64,000 nucleotides of DNA from an uncultured Lachnospiraceae bacterium (GCA_910587715.1 CAJUMV010000011.1:24905-88904); one strand, 5' to 3'; positions 43,258 through 52,794 are shown, counted from the stretch's first letter. Translations and numbers: made by a program. Notes: generated by a model not told the origin, from the sequence alone.

Positions 43258-44280
43258 TTATCTTTCCCGCATCTGATATTCCTTATCGTCATCGATCATG
43301 CCGAGCGCGATCTCTGTCATCACGGGGTCAAACTGTGTTCCCCTTCCCTTCTCAATCTCCCCGCGGACAACTTCCTGTGGCAATACATCGCGATAACTTC
43401 TCCGCGAGCTCATGGCGTCATAGGCGTCCGCCACCGCAATGATCCGGGCTTCTAACGGAATCTCTTCCCCCGCAATACCATCCGGATATCCCTTGCCGTC
43501 ATAGCGCTCGTGATGCCATCTGGCGCCGGTGATCAGCTTGGGAAAATCCTTGATGTTTTTCAATATCCTTGCACCCATGACCGGATGGTTTTTGATCACC
43601 GAATACTCCTCCTCCGTCAAGTGCGCCGGTTTGTTGATAATGGCATCGGGCACTCCGATTTTTCCCACGTCATGCAAAAGCCCCATCATATAAATGTCAT
43701 TCTGCGTTTCTCCCGAAAGCCCCGCGCGGCGCGCAATCTCTCTGGAATATTCCGCCACCCGCAGGGAATGCCCGTTTGTGTAAGTATCTTTCGCGTCCAC
43801 CGCACCGGACAGCGCTTTTACGATCTGCATGGATATCCGCTCCAGCTTTTCATGCTGCGCCGCAATCTCCTGCGTCTTCTTTAGTACCTCGCGCTCCAAA
43901 TCCGCTTGTAAGCGGCTCAAATCTATGGTGTGCCGCACGCGCAGCAAAAGCACCTCCGGCACAAAAGGTTTTTTGATAAAATCCTGCGCCCCCAGCTCCA
44001 AGCCCCTCTTTTCGGTATTGCTGTCGTCGTCCGCCGTCAGAAAGATAACCGGAATATCCGCCGCCGCCTTTTCCCGAATCGCCTGCATAGTCTGAAATCC
44101 GTCCATTCCGGGCATATGTACATCCAAAAGGATCAGATCCGGTCTGTTTTCCCGCAGAAACTGCACGGCATCGCCGCCCGCCTTCAGACAGCTCACGCGC
44201 ATCTGCACCCCGCCCAATATATAGCTCGCCATCTTTAAATTCGACGTGTCATCGTCAACTACCAAAATCCAATCGTTCAT
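43258..44280 (-). CDS. Response regulator with HD-GYP phosphodiesterase domain
   Basis: 340 residues from ATG 44280 (AAGGAGAACACA upstream). Receiver at about 1-120 (LVVDDDTSN, Asp in LILLDVHMPGMDG, Lys in FIKKPF), a coiled-coil linker, then an HD-GYP domain at about 160-330 with HDVGK, HHERYDGKGYPDG and the metal-binding His residues. Family knowledge: hydrolyses cyclic di-GMP or related cyclic dinucleotides when phosphorylated. First gene of the signalling operon, so it is the likely output of the hybrid kinases downstream. Confidence 0.94.
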   Translation of the reverse strand: MNDWILVVDDDTSNLKMASYILGGVQMRVSCLKAGGDAVQFLRENRPDLILLDVHMPGMDGFQTMQAIREKAAADIPVIFLTADDDSNTEKRGLELGAQDFIKKPFVPEVLLLRVRHTIDLSRLQADLEREVLKKTQEIAAQHEKLERISMQIVKALSGAVDAKDTYTNGHSLRVAEYSREIARRAGLSGETQNDIYMMGLLHDVGKIGVPDAIINKPAHLTEEEYSVIKNHPVMGARILKNIKDFPKLITGARWHHERYDGKGYPDGIAGEEIPLEARIIAVADAYDAMSSRRSYRDVLPQEVVRGEIEKGRGTQFDPVMTEIALGMIDDDKEYQMRER

Positions 44281-44381
44281 TGTGTTCTCCTTACTCATTA
44301 CAGCTTTCGTTCGGACACTCGTCTCTGTGAACATATAATTTCAGTCTACAGATTTGCCCGCCTTTTTCTATAGTATTGGCA

Positions 44382-44409
44382 CGAATTGTTAAAATCCGTC
44401 CCGAATTGT
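44382..44409 (+). promoter_or_regulatory. Direct repeat resembling a LytTR operator
   Basis: CGAATTGT occurs at 44382-44389 and 44402-44409; with one flanking base each, the minus-strand reading is ACAATTCGG, 11 bases, ACAATTCGT. The ACANTT core and about two-turn period resemble LytTR (AgrA/ComE-type) sites. It lies 70-100 bases before the LytTR gene at 44481 and in the divergent gap with the HD-GYP operon. Confidence 0.5.
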
Positions 44410-44480
44410 AGCTCTCGCTTTTCCCGTTGTTTTATGCTATGATGTTGCGTAGATATTTTTCAGAATAAAGAGGGATTTCC

Positions 44481-45212
44481 ATGCGAATCGCTATTGTAGA
44501 TGATATTGCTTCAGAACGGAATATGCTAAAAACGGAGCTGGATGCCCAGCTTGCCCGCCTCTTTCTTGACGCCGCAATTTCCTCTTTTTGCTGTGGCACG
44601 GACTTTCTCTGTGCCGCCGAAAAGGAGCGGTTTGACCTTGTGTTCCTTGACATTTATATGGGAAAGGAAAACGGTATAGATACGGCAGAACGTCTGCGCT
44701 ACTTCGATCCGGATTGTCTGCTCGTATTCACCACCACATCCCGCGACCATGCGCTGGAGGGTTTTCGCGTCCGAGCGTTACACTATCTGGTGAAGCCGTA
44801 TCAGACAGCAGACCTTGCCGCACTGTTTGATGAGATTGTAAAACGCTTTTCCATAACGGATAAGTATATCGAGATAAATACCACAGGCGGCGTCCACCGG
44901 CTCCGCTTTCAGGATATCCTGTATGCAGAGCATTACAAACACCAGATTTATATTTACGGCGCAGACGGGAAGAAGTATGTGACGCGCCGGACGTTTCGGG
45001 AATTTACGGACGCCCTTACGGACGAACGTTTTTTCCTGTGCAGCCGGGGCGTTCTTGTCAACATGGAACATGCGGAGGATTTTGACGGCATGGATTTCAT
45101 CCTGAAAGGCGGGAAAAAGGTTCCGGTCAGCCGCAGCCTTGCCAAAGCCGCACATACCGCCTTCGGTGATTATTTGTTCAAAGATTTCAAATATTCCGAA
45201 AGGAGGAATTGA
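44481..45212 (+). CDS. LytTR-family response regulator
   Basis: 243 residues, ATG 44481 with AAAGAGGGATTTCC upstream. Receiver at about 1-120 (IAIVDDIASE, Asp in LVFLDIYMGKENG, Lys in LVKPYQ) and LytTR DNA-binding domain at about 140-240 (EINTTGGVHRLRFQDILY). Compact, with a short linker, unlike the other LytTR protein in this window. It ends one base before the start of its kinase partner. A direct repeat upstream is a candidate self-binding site. Confidence 0.94.
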   Translation: MRIAIVDDIASERNMLKTELDAQLARLFLDAAISSFCCGTDFLCAAEKERFDLVFLDIYMGKENGIDTAERLRYFDPDCLLVFTTTSRDHALEGFRVRALHYLVKPYQTADLAALFDEIVKRFSITDKYIEINTTGGVHRLRFQDILYAEHYKHQIYIYGADGKKYVTRRTFREFTDALTDERFFLCSRGVLVNMEHAEDFDGMDFILKGGKKVPVSRSLAKAAHTAFGDYLFKDFKYSERRN

Positions 45213-45213
45213 T

Positions 45214-46488
45214 ATGGAGTTTATGGTTTTCCTGCCGGGTATGCTGCTTGCCTATTTCCCTGTAAAACAATATCTGCGGCTGCGTCCTGCCAAACTGGCG
45301 GCTGTAACAGCCCCTCTTATCCTTCTTTTGTGCCTTGCCGGGGAAACTGTACGCCGTTTTTTCCATATTAATATCCTCTGGCTGTTTTTTCCTGCCGCCA
45401 CCGTCATGGGCGTCTTCTATGTACATACAGTCAAGATCACGCGCTGGAAATCCGTCAGTGTCTTTCTTTCCATATGCGGTGTGTTTTCCTGCCTCGGAAA
45501 CGCCGCCATCGGATTAAGCGGCGAGACCACGCCTCCATTTCCCCCGCGCACTACCGCCCTCTGGTTTTTTATGTGCTGTGCCCTCTCAGCCGCAGCATGG
45601 CATTCCGCCACCCATGCCGCAAGGCAGCTTCTGGAGGATGATGCCTTTGCGCCGACATGGTATGTGTTCTGGATACTGCCTGCCGTATTTATCAGTCTGA
45701 ACCTTTTCATCATGCCGAGGAATCCGGGCATTTTAGAGCAGGGGCGGCTCCGGCGGATCTACATTTTTATCAGCCTCGTGTTCCTTGTCCTGCTCCTTTT
45801 ATCCTACCTGTTTTTCTACCACATGGCTTCCAGCTTAAACCGCATTGACCGCCTGCGGCTGGAAAACCAGTTCCTGTCCATGCAGCAGGCACGATATGAC
45901 AGTCTCCTTACCACTACCAGACAGATCCGGCAGGCCAGACACGATCTGCGCCACCATTTTCATGTCCTGCAGGGCTTTGCCGCACAGGCGAGCTGGGATT
46001 CCCTCGCCGCATACCTTGACGAAGTACAGGGCAGCATCCCGAGTGGAGATTTAGGGCTGTGTGAAAATACCGCCGTAGACAATGTGGCGGGCTATTTTTC
46101 CATACGCTGCAAAGAATGCGGCATTCCGGTTACTTTTGCGCTCAATCTGCCCTTGAAGCTTCCAGTGCCGGAAAGCGATCTGTGTTCCGTACTGTCCAAC
46201 CTCTTAGAAAATGCGATAGAAGCCGGTATTAAAACCGCACCCGAAAGGCGACAGATCAAAGTGCAGGCACATCTCCATTCCGATCATATGGTACTGTTGT
46301 CCGTGGAAAATGCTTATGACGGAAAAATCCGGGAAAAGAACGGTGTATTTCTTTCATCCAAGCGTCCGGGGGAAGGTGTAGGCTTGCAGGCCGTCCGCCA
46401 TACCGCAGAAAAGAACGGCGGGTATGTCCGGTTCCACTATGGGGACGGTGTATTTACAGCCAATGTGATCTTACGGAGCGGGGATTGA
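45214..46488 (+). CDS. GHKL-domain sensor histidine kinase
   Basis: 424 residues from ATG 45214, which has a textbook AGGAGG eight bases upstream; the next-longest start would overlap the regulator. About six membrane segments in the first 215 residues, a coiled segment, the His box QARHDLRHHFHVLQGF near residue 250, and the GHKL ATPase with LSNLLENAIEAG and GEGVGLQAV. Partner of the preceding LytTR regulator. Signal unknown. Confidence 0.93.
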   Translation: MEFMVFLPGMLLAYFPVKQYLRLRPAKLAAVTAPLILLLCLAGETVRRFFHINILWLFFPAATVMGVFYVHTVKITRWKSVSVFLSICGVFSCLGNAAIGLSGETTPPFPPRTTALWFFMCCALSAAAWHSATHAARQLLEDDAFAPTWYVFWILPAVFISLNLFIMPRNPGILEQGRLRRIYIFISLVFLVLLLLSYLFFYHMASSLNRIDRLRLENQFLSMQQARYDSLLTTTRQIRQARHDLRHHFHVLQGFAAQASWDSLAAYLDEVQGSIPSGDLGLCENTAVDNVAGYFSIRCKECGIPVTFALNLPLKLPVPESDLCSVLSNLLENAIEAGIKTAPERRQIKVQAHLHSDHMVLLSVENAYDGKIREKNGVFLSSKRPGEGVGLQAVRHTAEKNGGYVRFHYGDGVFTANVILRSGD

Positions 46489-46520
46489 ACCTCCCCGCCC
46501 GCAAAAAAGAAAAATATAAT

Positions 46521-47486
46521 TTATTTGAATCTTTTTATCAGCTCCTGCACCTCGTTCATACTGGGCATCACCCGCAGCGCCCCCTTGCGGGTCGTAATTA
46601 TGGACGCCGCCGCATTGGCGAAGACCAGCATTTCCCGCAGGCTGTTCTCGTCAAATCCATCCAAGCCGCACTACAGTACATAGTGCAGACAGCAGGCGCC
46701 GAAGGTGTCACCCGCCCCTGTCGTCTCTATCGTATTTTCCTGTAAAAACGGCGCAACCTCCACGCGCAAATCTTTGTAATAAGCGCGGCTCCCTTCTTTT
46801 CCCATGGACAATACAATGAGCGGAATGTCATACTGCTCCCGCAGCTTGCGGATACCGGCGTCGAAATCCTCTTCTCCGGTGAACCACCGGATCTCGTTGT
46901 CGGAAATTTTCAGGAAATCACACTTGGAAAGCCCGTAAGCCGTCTGCTCTTTCGCATCATCCAGAGAGTTCCACAGAGGCTCTCGCAGATTCTGGTCAAA
47001 GGAGAGAACCGCCCCTGCTGCCTTTGCCGTCTCCACCGCCTTCTTCGTCGCCCGTCTGACTTCCTCGTGGGTCATGGACAATGTACCAAAGTGAAAGATC
47101 TTCGTGTCCCGCAAAATATCCTCGTTTACTTCGTCCTCCCGGAGCATCATGTCCGCGCCGGGATTTCTGTAAAAGGAAAAGTCCCTGTCCCCGTCCGGAA
47201 AAGTCTCCACAAACGCCAGAGTCGTCCTGATGTCCTTATCCGTCACCAGATTGGAAACGTCAATTCCTGTCTCCGCCACAATCTCCTTGAGACGGTTTCC
47301 GAAAATATCTTGTCCCACTTTGCCGATAAACGCGGTCTTTCTCTCCAGTTTTGCCAGCATAGCGAGCACGTTGCAGGGCGCGCCGCCGGGATTCGCCTCA
47401 TAAATAGGGTTCCCCTGTCCACTGACGCCATTTTCCGTAAAGTCAATCAGCAGCTCTCCAAGCGCAGTCACATCATATCTTTTCAT
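46521..47486 (-). pseudogene. Fructokinase (PfkB family) interrupted by an in-frame amber codon
   Basis: ATP-dependent phosphorylation of fructose released by the adjacent GH32 enzyme. The open part is 47486-46671 (271 residues), with the substrate signature NPGGAPCNVL and the catalytic GAGD near residue 258. TAG at 46671-46673 stops it right after CCLHYVL. Translation past the TAG stays in frame for 49 codons and reads GLDGFDENSLREMLVFANAA, then TTRKGALRVMP, the normal family C-terminus, to TAA at 46521. Full length would be about 321 residues, normal for fructokinases. A CAG-to-TAG change (Gln) would explain it. The lost region packs against the ATP site, so activity is doubtful. A sequencing error is possible. 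GGAAGGAACAAGGT precedes the ATG. Confidence 0.88.
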
Positions 47487-47510
47487 ACCTTGTTCCTTCC
47501 TATTTTCACA

Positions 47511-48995
47511 CTAATTCAGTGTATACTTCACAACATCCATCGTCACATCGCCATCCGCAAAGAAGGAGATGCCGTCCGCCGCAAGGTCCGTATATAAAGT
47601 GGCGCTCAGCACATACGCACCGTCGTTCACGAACACTTCCACACTAAATCTGTCCAGTATGATCCGCATCTTTATATTACCATCTTTGTTGCGCACTTGG
47701 CAACGGCGCTGATGAATAATGGCACGCCTTGACCCCGAAAATTTTCTGTCAATCTTGACGATGGATTCGTACGGTCTGAAACTGACGGAAGTGTGGTACG
47801 TATCGTTCTGCGCAAACCGCACCGCAAACTTGTGATAAATATTTTCCGCATCCGCAGGGCGCAGCGTCACTTCCATATCCACCTTCCTGCCCTCCACCCC
47901 GGCAAGCTTCACCACATCATGGAAAGTCACGTTCTCATGCCGCACCTCTTCCCTCCGCAGGTTCTCTATCTCGCGCACAGGATTCTGATACAGTCTGCCG
48001 TCACGTATCGACAATTCTCTCGGCAGGCTCATCTGCCCAAACCACGGCTGATCGGGCGCATGGAGATTACAGGTATCCCAGTTCTGCATCCACCCGACCA
48101 TCACTCTCCTGCCGTCCGGCGTAAGCAGCGTCTGTGTCGCGTAGAAATCAATCCCGTAATCTATCGCCTGATTGTGTTCCTCCGTGAAGGTATCGCTCTC
48201 CTTATCGTAGGAACCAATCAAACATAAAGTGCCGTTTCCGTTGTGATACTCAAAGCCCTGCGGCAGCATATCCATCGGGCTTGTGAGCAGCACGCCCTTG
48301 CCGTCCAGCTCAAAGAAGTCCGGGCATTCCCACATCATACCGTAACGTTTATTGTTCGCCGCCAGTATTTTTTCATACTTCCACCTAAATCCGTCCTCGC
48401 TGCTGAAGAGAAGAATCTGTCCGTCCCTCTCAGGCGTGCAGTTTCCAACGACACAGCGGTAGGTCCCGTCAGCCGCCTTCCAGATCTTGGGATCGCGGAA
48501 GTCAAACTTGCTCCCGTTATCCGGCAGATCCTCCTTTGTGAGCACCGGGTTGCCAGCATACTTTTCATAGTCCACGCCGTCGCCCACCGCAAGACACTGT
48601 GTCTGCACGTCGCGCATACTGCCGTCCGGCTGCGTCTCCCTGACTACACCCGTATAAATCAACAGCTGCCGACCGTCCGGCAGGACTGCCGCGCTGCCCG
48701 AAAAGCAGCCGTCCCTGTCAAAGTCCGCGTCCGGCGCAAGCGCTGCCGGCAGGTACTCCCAATGCAGCAAATCCTTGCTCACCGCATGACCCCAGTGCAT
48801 CGGTCCCCAATGGGAATCGTAGGGATTGTACTGATAAAACAGATGGTATTCTCCCTTGTAATAAGAGAACCCGTTGGGATCGTTCATCCATCCCACTCTT
48901 GCCGCCAGATGAAATCCCGGGCGGTTCTCGCTACCGATTTTTTTCTCCATTGTCTCTTCATATTTTCTGGCGTCACGTAACGTCTGGCTTATCAT
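47511..48995 (-). CDS. GH32 beta-fructosidase (sucrose/fructan hydrolase)
   Basis: Cleaves terminal fructose from sucrose, sucrose-phosphate or fructo-oligosaccharides; no signal peptide, so cytoplasmic. 494 residues: N-terminal five-blade propeller with the nucleophile Asp in GWMNDPNGF near residue 40, stabiliser Asp in FDFRDPKIW and acid Glu in WECPDFFEL, and a C-terminal beta-sandwich (about 340-494) with FVNDGAY. GGAGGTATCTT precedes the ATG. It lies between the transporter genes and the fructokinase. With an ABC importer, free oligosaccharide is the likelier substrate than sucrose-6-phosphate. Confidence 0.95.
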   Translation of the reverse strand: MISQTLRDARKYEETMEKKIGSENRPGFHLAARVGWMNDPNGFSYYKGEYHLFYQYNPYDSHWGPMHWGHAVSKDLLHWEYLPAALAPDADFDRDGCFSGSAAVLPDGRQLLIYTGVVRETQPDGSMRDVQTQCLAVGDGVDYEKYAGNPVLTKEDLPDNGSKFDFRDPKIWKAADGTYRCVVGNCTPERDGQILLFSSEDGFRWKYEKILAANNKRYGMMWECPDFFELDGKGVLLTSPMDMLPQGFEYHNGNGTLCLIGSYDKESDTFTEEHNQAIDYGIDFYATQTLLTPDGRRVMVGWMQNWDTCNLHAPDQPWFGQMSLPRELSIRDGRLYQNPVREIENLRREEVRHENVTFHDVVKLAGVEGRKVDMEVTLRPADAENIYHKFAVRFAQNDTYHTSVSFRPYESIVKIDRKFSGSRRAIIHQRRCQVRNKDGNIKMRIILDRFSVEVFVNDGAYVLSATLYTDLAADGISFFADGDVTMDVVKYTLN

Positions 48996-49078
48996 AAGAT
49001 ACCTCCATACCCAATCTTTTTACAATCCTACTCGCCTGTCATTTCTCACTCTTTGTTCTCCGCTTATCTTTATGGATA

Positions 49079-50767
49079 TTATTCTGCGGAGATTTTGCCG
49101 GAATAACGGTCATACGCATTCTGATATACAGTCAACAACTTCTCCATGCCGCACTTCTTAGTCAAATGCTCGATATAGGCGTTCCACTCCTCATCCGTGG
49201 GACCGCCGTTCTTGATCCACAGACCCTCCTGCTCGGAAACCGCGCTCTCGAAGTTCGCCTTATACCAGTCGATATCGTCCAGCTCTCTTCCCGTAAACAC
49301 ACAGTCCACCGGATAAGTCGCGGTATCGTCCACACAGGGCATCCAGAAATCATATAAATCTGTCAACCGCTCAATGGCGCGATCCTCCATCTTGAAGGTG
49401 GTCTGATAGTAATCGCTGAGAATCAGCTTGGGTCCTGCCACTTCGCATTCGCCCTTCAACTCGCCGGAGCTTTTTCCATACTTCTCCTGACTTTCCTCAT
49501 CAGAAATACTCAGCCATACGCCCTCTTCGTCCTGTCCTGTAAAATAGGTGCCAATCGGACCATACTGCAGCTGCATCACAATCTCGGGATCGTACCATTT
49601 ATCATAAAATTTTAAAAGATTTGCCGGGCTTTTGCAAGCTTTCGTAATATTGAGCTGCCCGCTGTTGATACCGCCACCAGTGCGGATTGTGACGTTGTGC
49701 GTGCCGTCGGGTCCGTCGAGAATGGGCAAAAACACATAGTCCTTTGCGTAATCTCCCATCAGTTCCTCAATGTACCACCATGTAGATACACCCACATAGC
49801 CCTGTGAGCACTTGGAAATCAACTGCGTATCCGTCTGGCTGAACATCTCCACATCCATCAGCCCCTCGGCATACCAGTCATGGAAATAGCTGACCGCCTG
49901 CCGGTACTGGTCCGTGACGCACATAAATTCTACCGTCCCGTCGTCCTTTAAGACAAGATCGTTGCAGACGTCATTGGGCCAGTTCGTAAACCCGAAACCT
50001 GCGTAGAAAATATTCTGTCCCCAGCACCACTGGTCGAAGCCTGTGCTCATGGGTATCGTGCTGCCCGGCGCATTTCCATAATACTTCGCGCTCATATCGT
50101 TATCCTTGAATGCTTTTAACGCCGCATGAAGCTCCTCCAATGTGGTGGGCACGGGAAGTCCCAGATCATCCAGCCACGCTTTATTGATCATGGAAAACTG
50201 CGGAACGGAGTAAATACTGTAATCCTCCGGCGCGCCGATTCCCGCCGTCCCCATGCGCTCTCCCGCCGGAAGCCCGTAGATATAGCCGTCATCCATCGTG
50301 ATCGCGCTGCGGATATCCGGGTTTTCATCAAGGATTTTGCTTAAGTTCGGCATATACTCTTCCGTCAGATAGGGCGTCAAGTCAATAAATGTGCCGTCGT
50401 CCCCGTAGCGCGAAATATCATAGTTGCTGAATCCCACCCCCATAAAGGCGTCCGGCAGCTCGCCGCCCGCAATGCGGATATTCACCTGCTCCGCAAGAGA
50501 TTCCTTCATGGTAGTCCAGTCGATGCTGATGCCCGCCTCCTGCTGCAGCTGGTTTAATACCACGTTATCGTCATATCCCGGACTCAGTGCGCTCTGGGCA
50601 CCCATAATGGCAAACTGTGTCTGGGATGTATCTGGATTTGCCACACCTTTTTCATGGTGACCGTAGTTCTGGTTCCCGCACGCCGTCACTGACAGGGCAA
50701 TTCCCGCTGTAAGCGCACAGGTCAGGATTCTTTTTTCCAGGTAAAAACTTCTATTTTTCTTCAACAT
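49079..50767 (-). CDS. Extracellular solute-binding lipoprotein, LplA-like, of the GH32 locus
   Basis: 562 residues. ATG 50767 has GGAGG six bases upstream; ATG 50773 touches the site. Lipoprotein signal with a basic start (KKNRSFYLEKR) and lipobox SVTAC, Cys near residue 30, then the large LplA-type binding domain. It follows the LplC-like permease by about 85 bases and precedes the GH32 gene. Ligand inferred as sucrose or fructo-oligosaccharide from the GH32 and fructokinase neighbours. Related in architecture to the binding protein at 1873 but with a different linker. Confidence 0.93.
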   Translation of the reverse strand: MLKKNRSFYLEKRILTCALTAGIALSVTACGNQNYGHHEKGVANPDTSQTQFAIMGAQSALSPGYDDNVVLNQLQQEAGISIDWTTMKESLAEQVNIRIAGGELPDAFMGVGFSNYDISRYGDDGTFIDLTPYLTEEYMPNLSKILDENPDIRSAITMDDGYIYGLPAGERMGTAGIGAPEDYSIYSVPQFSMINKAWLDDLGLPVPTTLEELHAALKAFKDNDMSAKYYGNAPGSTIPMSTGFDQWCWGQNIFYAGFGFTNWPNDVCNDLVLKDDGTVEFMCVTDQYRQAVSYFHDWYAEGLMDVEMFSQTDTQLISKCSQGYVGVSTWWYIEELMGDYAKDYVFLPILDGPDGTHNVTIRTGGGINSGQLNITKACKSPANLLKFYDKWYDPEIVMQLQYGPIGTYFTGQDEEGVWLSISDEESQEKYGKSSGELKGECEVAGPKLILSDYYQTTFKMEDRAIERLTDLYDFWMPCVDDTATYPVDCVFTGRELDDIDWYKANFESAVSEQEGLWIKNGGPTDEEWNAYIEHLTKKCGMEKLLTVYQNAYDRYSGKISAE

Positions 50768-50851
50768 ATTCATCCTCCATGTCAGAACCTCAGATTGCTG
50801 ATAAAAACCTCAAACCATCAGACTTACTCTTTCCGTTATCTTCTTTTGCCG

Positions 50852-51760
50852 TCAGCCTTTCACCGCGCCAGCCATAAACCCTTTTTCAAAATACTTCTGT
50901 ACAAACGGATAAATAATCAGCATAGGCAGCGCCGCGATAATGATGGAGGAAAACTTAATCATCTCCGTCATCTTGTTCAGTTCCGCAAACCCGCCCGATA
51001 TGGTGCTCGCCTGACTGGCGCTGGCGGAACTTTTAATCAATATGTTTCTCAGCACAAGGGGCAGAGGCGCTTTATTCGGGGACGGCAGATAGATCATGGA
51101 TGTAAACCAGTCGTTCCAGTATGCCACCATGCTGAATACCACCATAACCGCCATGATGGAACGGCTCAAAGGCACTACAATCTTAATGAATGTCGTCCAT
51201 TTGGACGCGCCGTCTATATTGGCTGCCTCAATCATCTCTTTCGGTATACTGTTCTCAAAGAAATTCCTCACGATGATCAGATTGCCGACCGCCACACCGC
51301 CCGGAAGGAAGAGTGCCCACATGCTGTTAATCAGCCCTGTCTCCTTCACAACGAGATAGGTAGGAACCATCCCGCCGCCAAAATACATGGTAATGATAAA
51401 AAAGATACTGAAAAATTTCCGTCCCGGCAGATCTTTCACGCTTAAGGGATATGCCGCCAGATAGAGCATAACCACAGAGAACACCGTGCCGATAATCGTA
51501 TACTTAAAACTGTTAAAGAGTCCAAGCAGGATACCGGGGTCGGCAAACACCGATTTGTACCCGTCCAATGTAAACTGACTCGGCAGAAGAAACGTCTTTC
51601 CTGCATACACATCGTAAGGGTTGGACACGGAGGCAATCAGCACATAATAGAGCGGATAAGCTACAATCAACAGAATTATGCTGCAGAGAACCACCAGAAT
51701 GATATCGCTGCTCTTTTCGGAAAGTCCTGTCAGCTTTCCCGATTTTGTATTTTTTCCCAT
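50852..51760 (-). CDS. CUT1 sugar ABC transporter permease, LplC-like, of the GH32 locus
   Basis: Membrane permease, 302 residues, about six membrane segments; EAA loop IEAANIDGASKWTTF near residue 190; C-terminal VQKYFEKGFMAGAVKG is the conserved family ending. AGGAGGTGCAGC precedes the ATG. Ten bases after the LplB-like gene. Partner of that permease for fructoside uptake. Confidence 0.95.
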   Translation of the reverse strand: MGKNTKSGKLTGLSEKSSDIILVVLCSIILLIVAYPLYYVLIASVSNPYDVYAGKTFLLPSQFTLDGYKSVFADPGILLGLFNSFKYTIIGTVFSVVMLYLAAYPLSVKDLPGRKFFSIFFIITMYFGGGMVPTYLVVKETGLINSMWALFLPGGVAVGNLIIVRNFFENSIPKEMIEAANIDGASKWTTFIKIVVPLSRSIMAVMVVFSMVAYWNDWFTSMIYLPSPNKAPLPLVLRNILIKSSASASQASTISGGFAELNKMTEMIKFSSIIIAALPMLIIYPFVQKYFEKGFMAGAVKG

Positions 51761-51770
51761 GCTGCACCTC

Positions 51771-52715
51771 CTATATGAAACTCGTGTCTTCCGATATCCG
51801 ATTTGCCACTTTATTTACCGCGATCAGTAAAATAATGTTGATTACCGTGTTAAACAGTCCCACCGCCGTGGAATAACTGTACTTGGCGCGCTCGATACCT
51901 TGTTGATAAACGTAAACCGCTATGACGTCACTCGCCGCTTTGTTCAAGTCTGTCTGCAGGAGCCATACTTTTTCAAAACCTACGTTCATCAGACCGCCCA
52001 CGCTCATAATCAGATTCAGAACCATAATAGGCGCTAACTCCGGTATGTCGATATGGATGATCCGCTGGAACAAAGACGCGCCGTCCACCTTCGCCGCCTC
52101 GTAAAGCGACGTATCCACGTTTGCCAGCGTCGCCATGTAGACGATAATGCCCCATCCCGCGTCCTGCCAGATGCCCGACGCGATGTAGATCGTGCGGAAG
52201 GCGGAAGACTCTGTCAGGAAATCTATGGACGTGCCCGCAATCAGGTTAATCAAACCACCCGAAGGGCTTAAGAAAATACGAATCATACCGCAGATGACCA
52301 TTGTGGAAATAAAGTGCGGCGCGTAGAGCACTGTCTGGGTAATTCTCTTAAAACGGTGAAACCGCATTTGGTTCATCATCAGCGCCAAAATAATCGGAAT
52401 CGGAAATCCCCACAGCAGGCTGTACAGGCTTAACAGTATTGTATTCTTCATCATGCGCCAGAAGGTCGGTGCGCTGAAAAACCGAAGGAACCACTCAAGA
52501 CCGACCCACTCACTTCCCATGAATCCTTTACTCGCCTTGTAATCCCGAAAGGCAATCTGTATGCCGTACATGGGTATGTACTTATAGATAATTGTCAAAA
52601 CTACGGGAACCAAAAGCATCAGATATAACTGCCAGTTATCCTTGATGCGCCTTCCGAGAGGTTTCCCTCCCGACATTACCGCCGGTTTTGCCGCTGCCGA
52701 CTTATTTCTGCTCAT
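51771..52715 (-). CDS. CUT1 sugar ABC transporter permease, LplB-like, of the GH32 locus
   Basis: Membrane permease, 314 residues, about six membrane segments; EAA loop YEAAKVDGASLFQRI near residue 205; C-terminal NRISEDTSFI is family-typical. GGGAGGAGATAAAAC precedes the ATG. First gene of the operon; a TTGACT/TAGTAT promoter and a LacI-type operator lie 50-110 bases upstream. Confidence 0.95.
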   Translation of the reverse strand: MSRNKSAAAKPAVMSGGKPLGRRIKDNWQLYLMLLVPVVLTIIYKYIPMYGIQIAFRDYKASKGFMGSEWVGLEWFLRFFSAPTFWRMMKNTILLSLYSLLWGFPIPIILALMMNQMRFHRFKRITQTVLYAPHFISTMVICGMIRIFLSPSGGLINLIAGTSIDFLTESSAFRTIYIASGIWQDAGWGIIVYMATLANVDTSLYEAAKVDGASLFQRIIHIDIPELAPIMVLNLIMSVGGLMNVGFEKVWLLQTDLNKAASDVIAVYVYQQGIERAKYSYSTAVGLFNTVINIILLIAVNKVANRISEDTSFI

Positions 52716-52761
52716 GTTTTATCTCCTCCCTCTTCACGCAGCTTGTGATTGTGTGTCCTTT

Positions 52762-52782
52762 GTTTCGTGAAACGTTATTTCA
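52762..52782. promoter_or_regulatory. LacI-type operator downstream of the transporter promoter
   Basis: Overlapping palindromes: GTTTC-GTG-AAAC (52762-52773) and TGAAA-CGTTA-TTTCA (52768-52782), close to the TGAAACGTTTCA pattern bound by many LacI-family proteins. It sits just after the predicted transcription start of the minus-strand operon, a position suited to blocking transcription. Confidence 0.6.
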
Positions 52783-52794
52783 TCTTTTATCCAA

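Noticed and set aside
46521..46673. Amber codon in fructokinase as a pyrrolysine or programmed read-through site
   Set aside because: No pyl genes, no downstream stem-loop of note, and fructokinases do not use pyrrolysine; a nonsense change or sequencing error is simpler.
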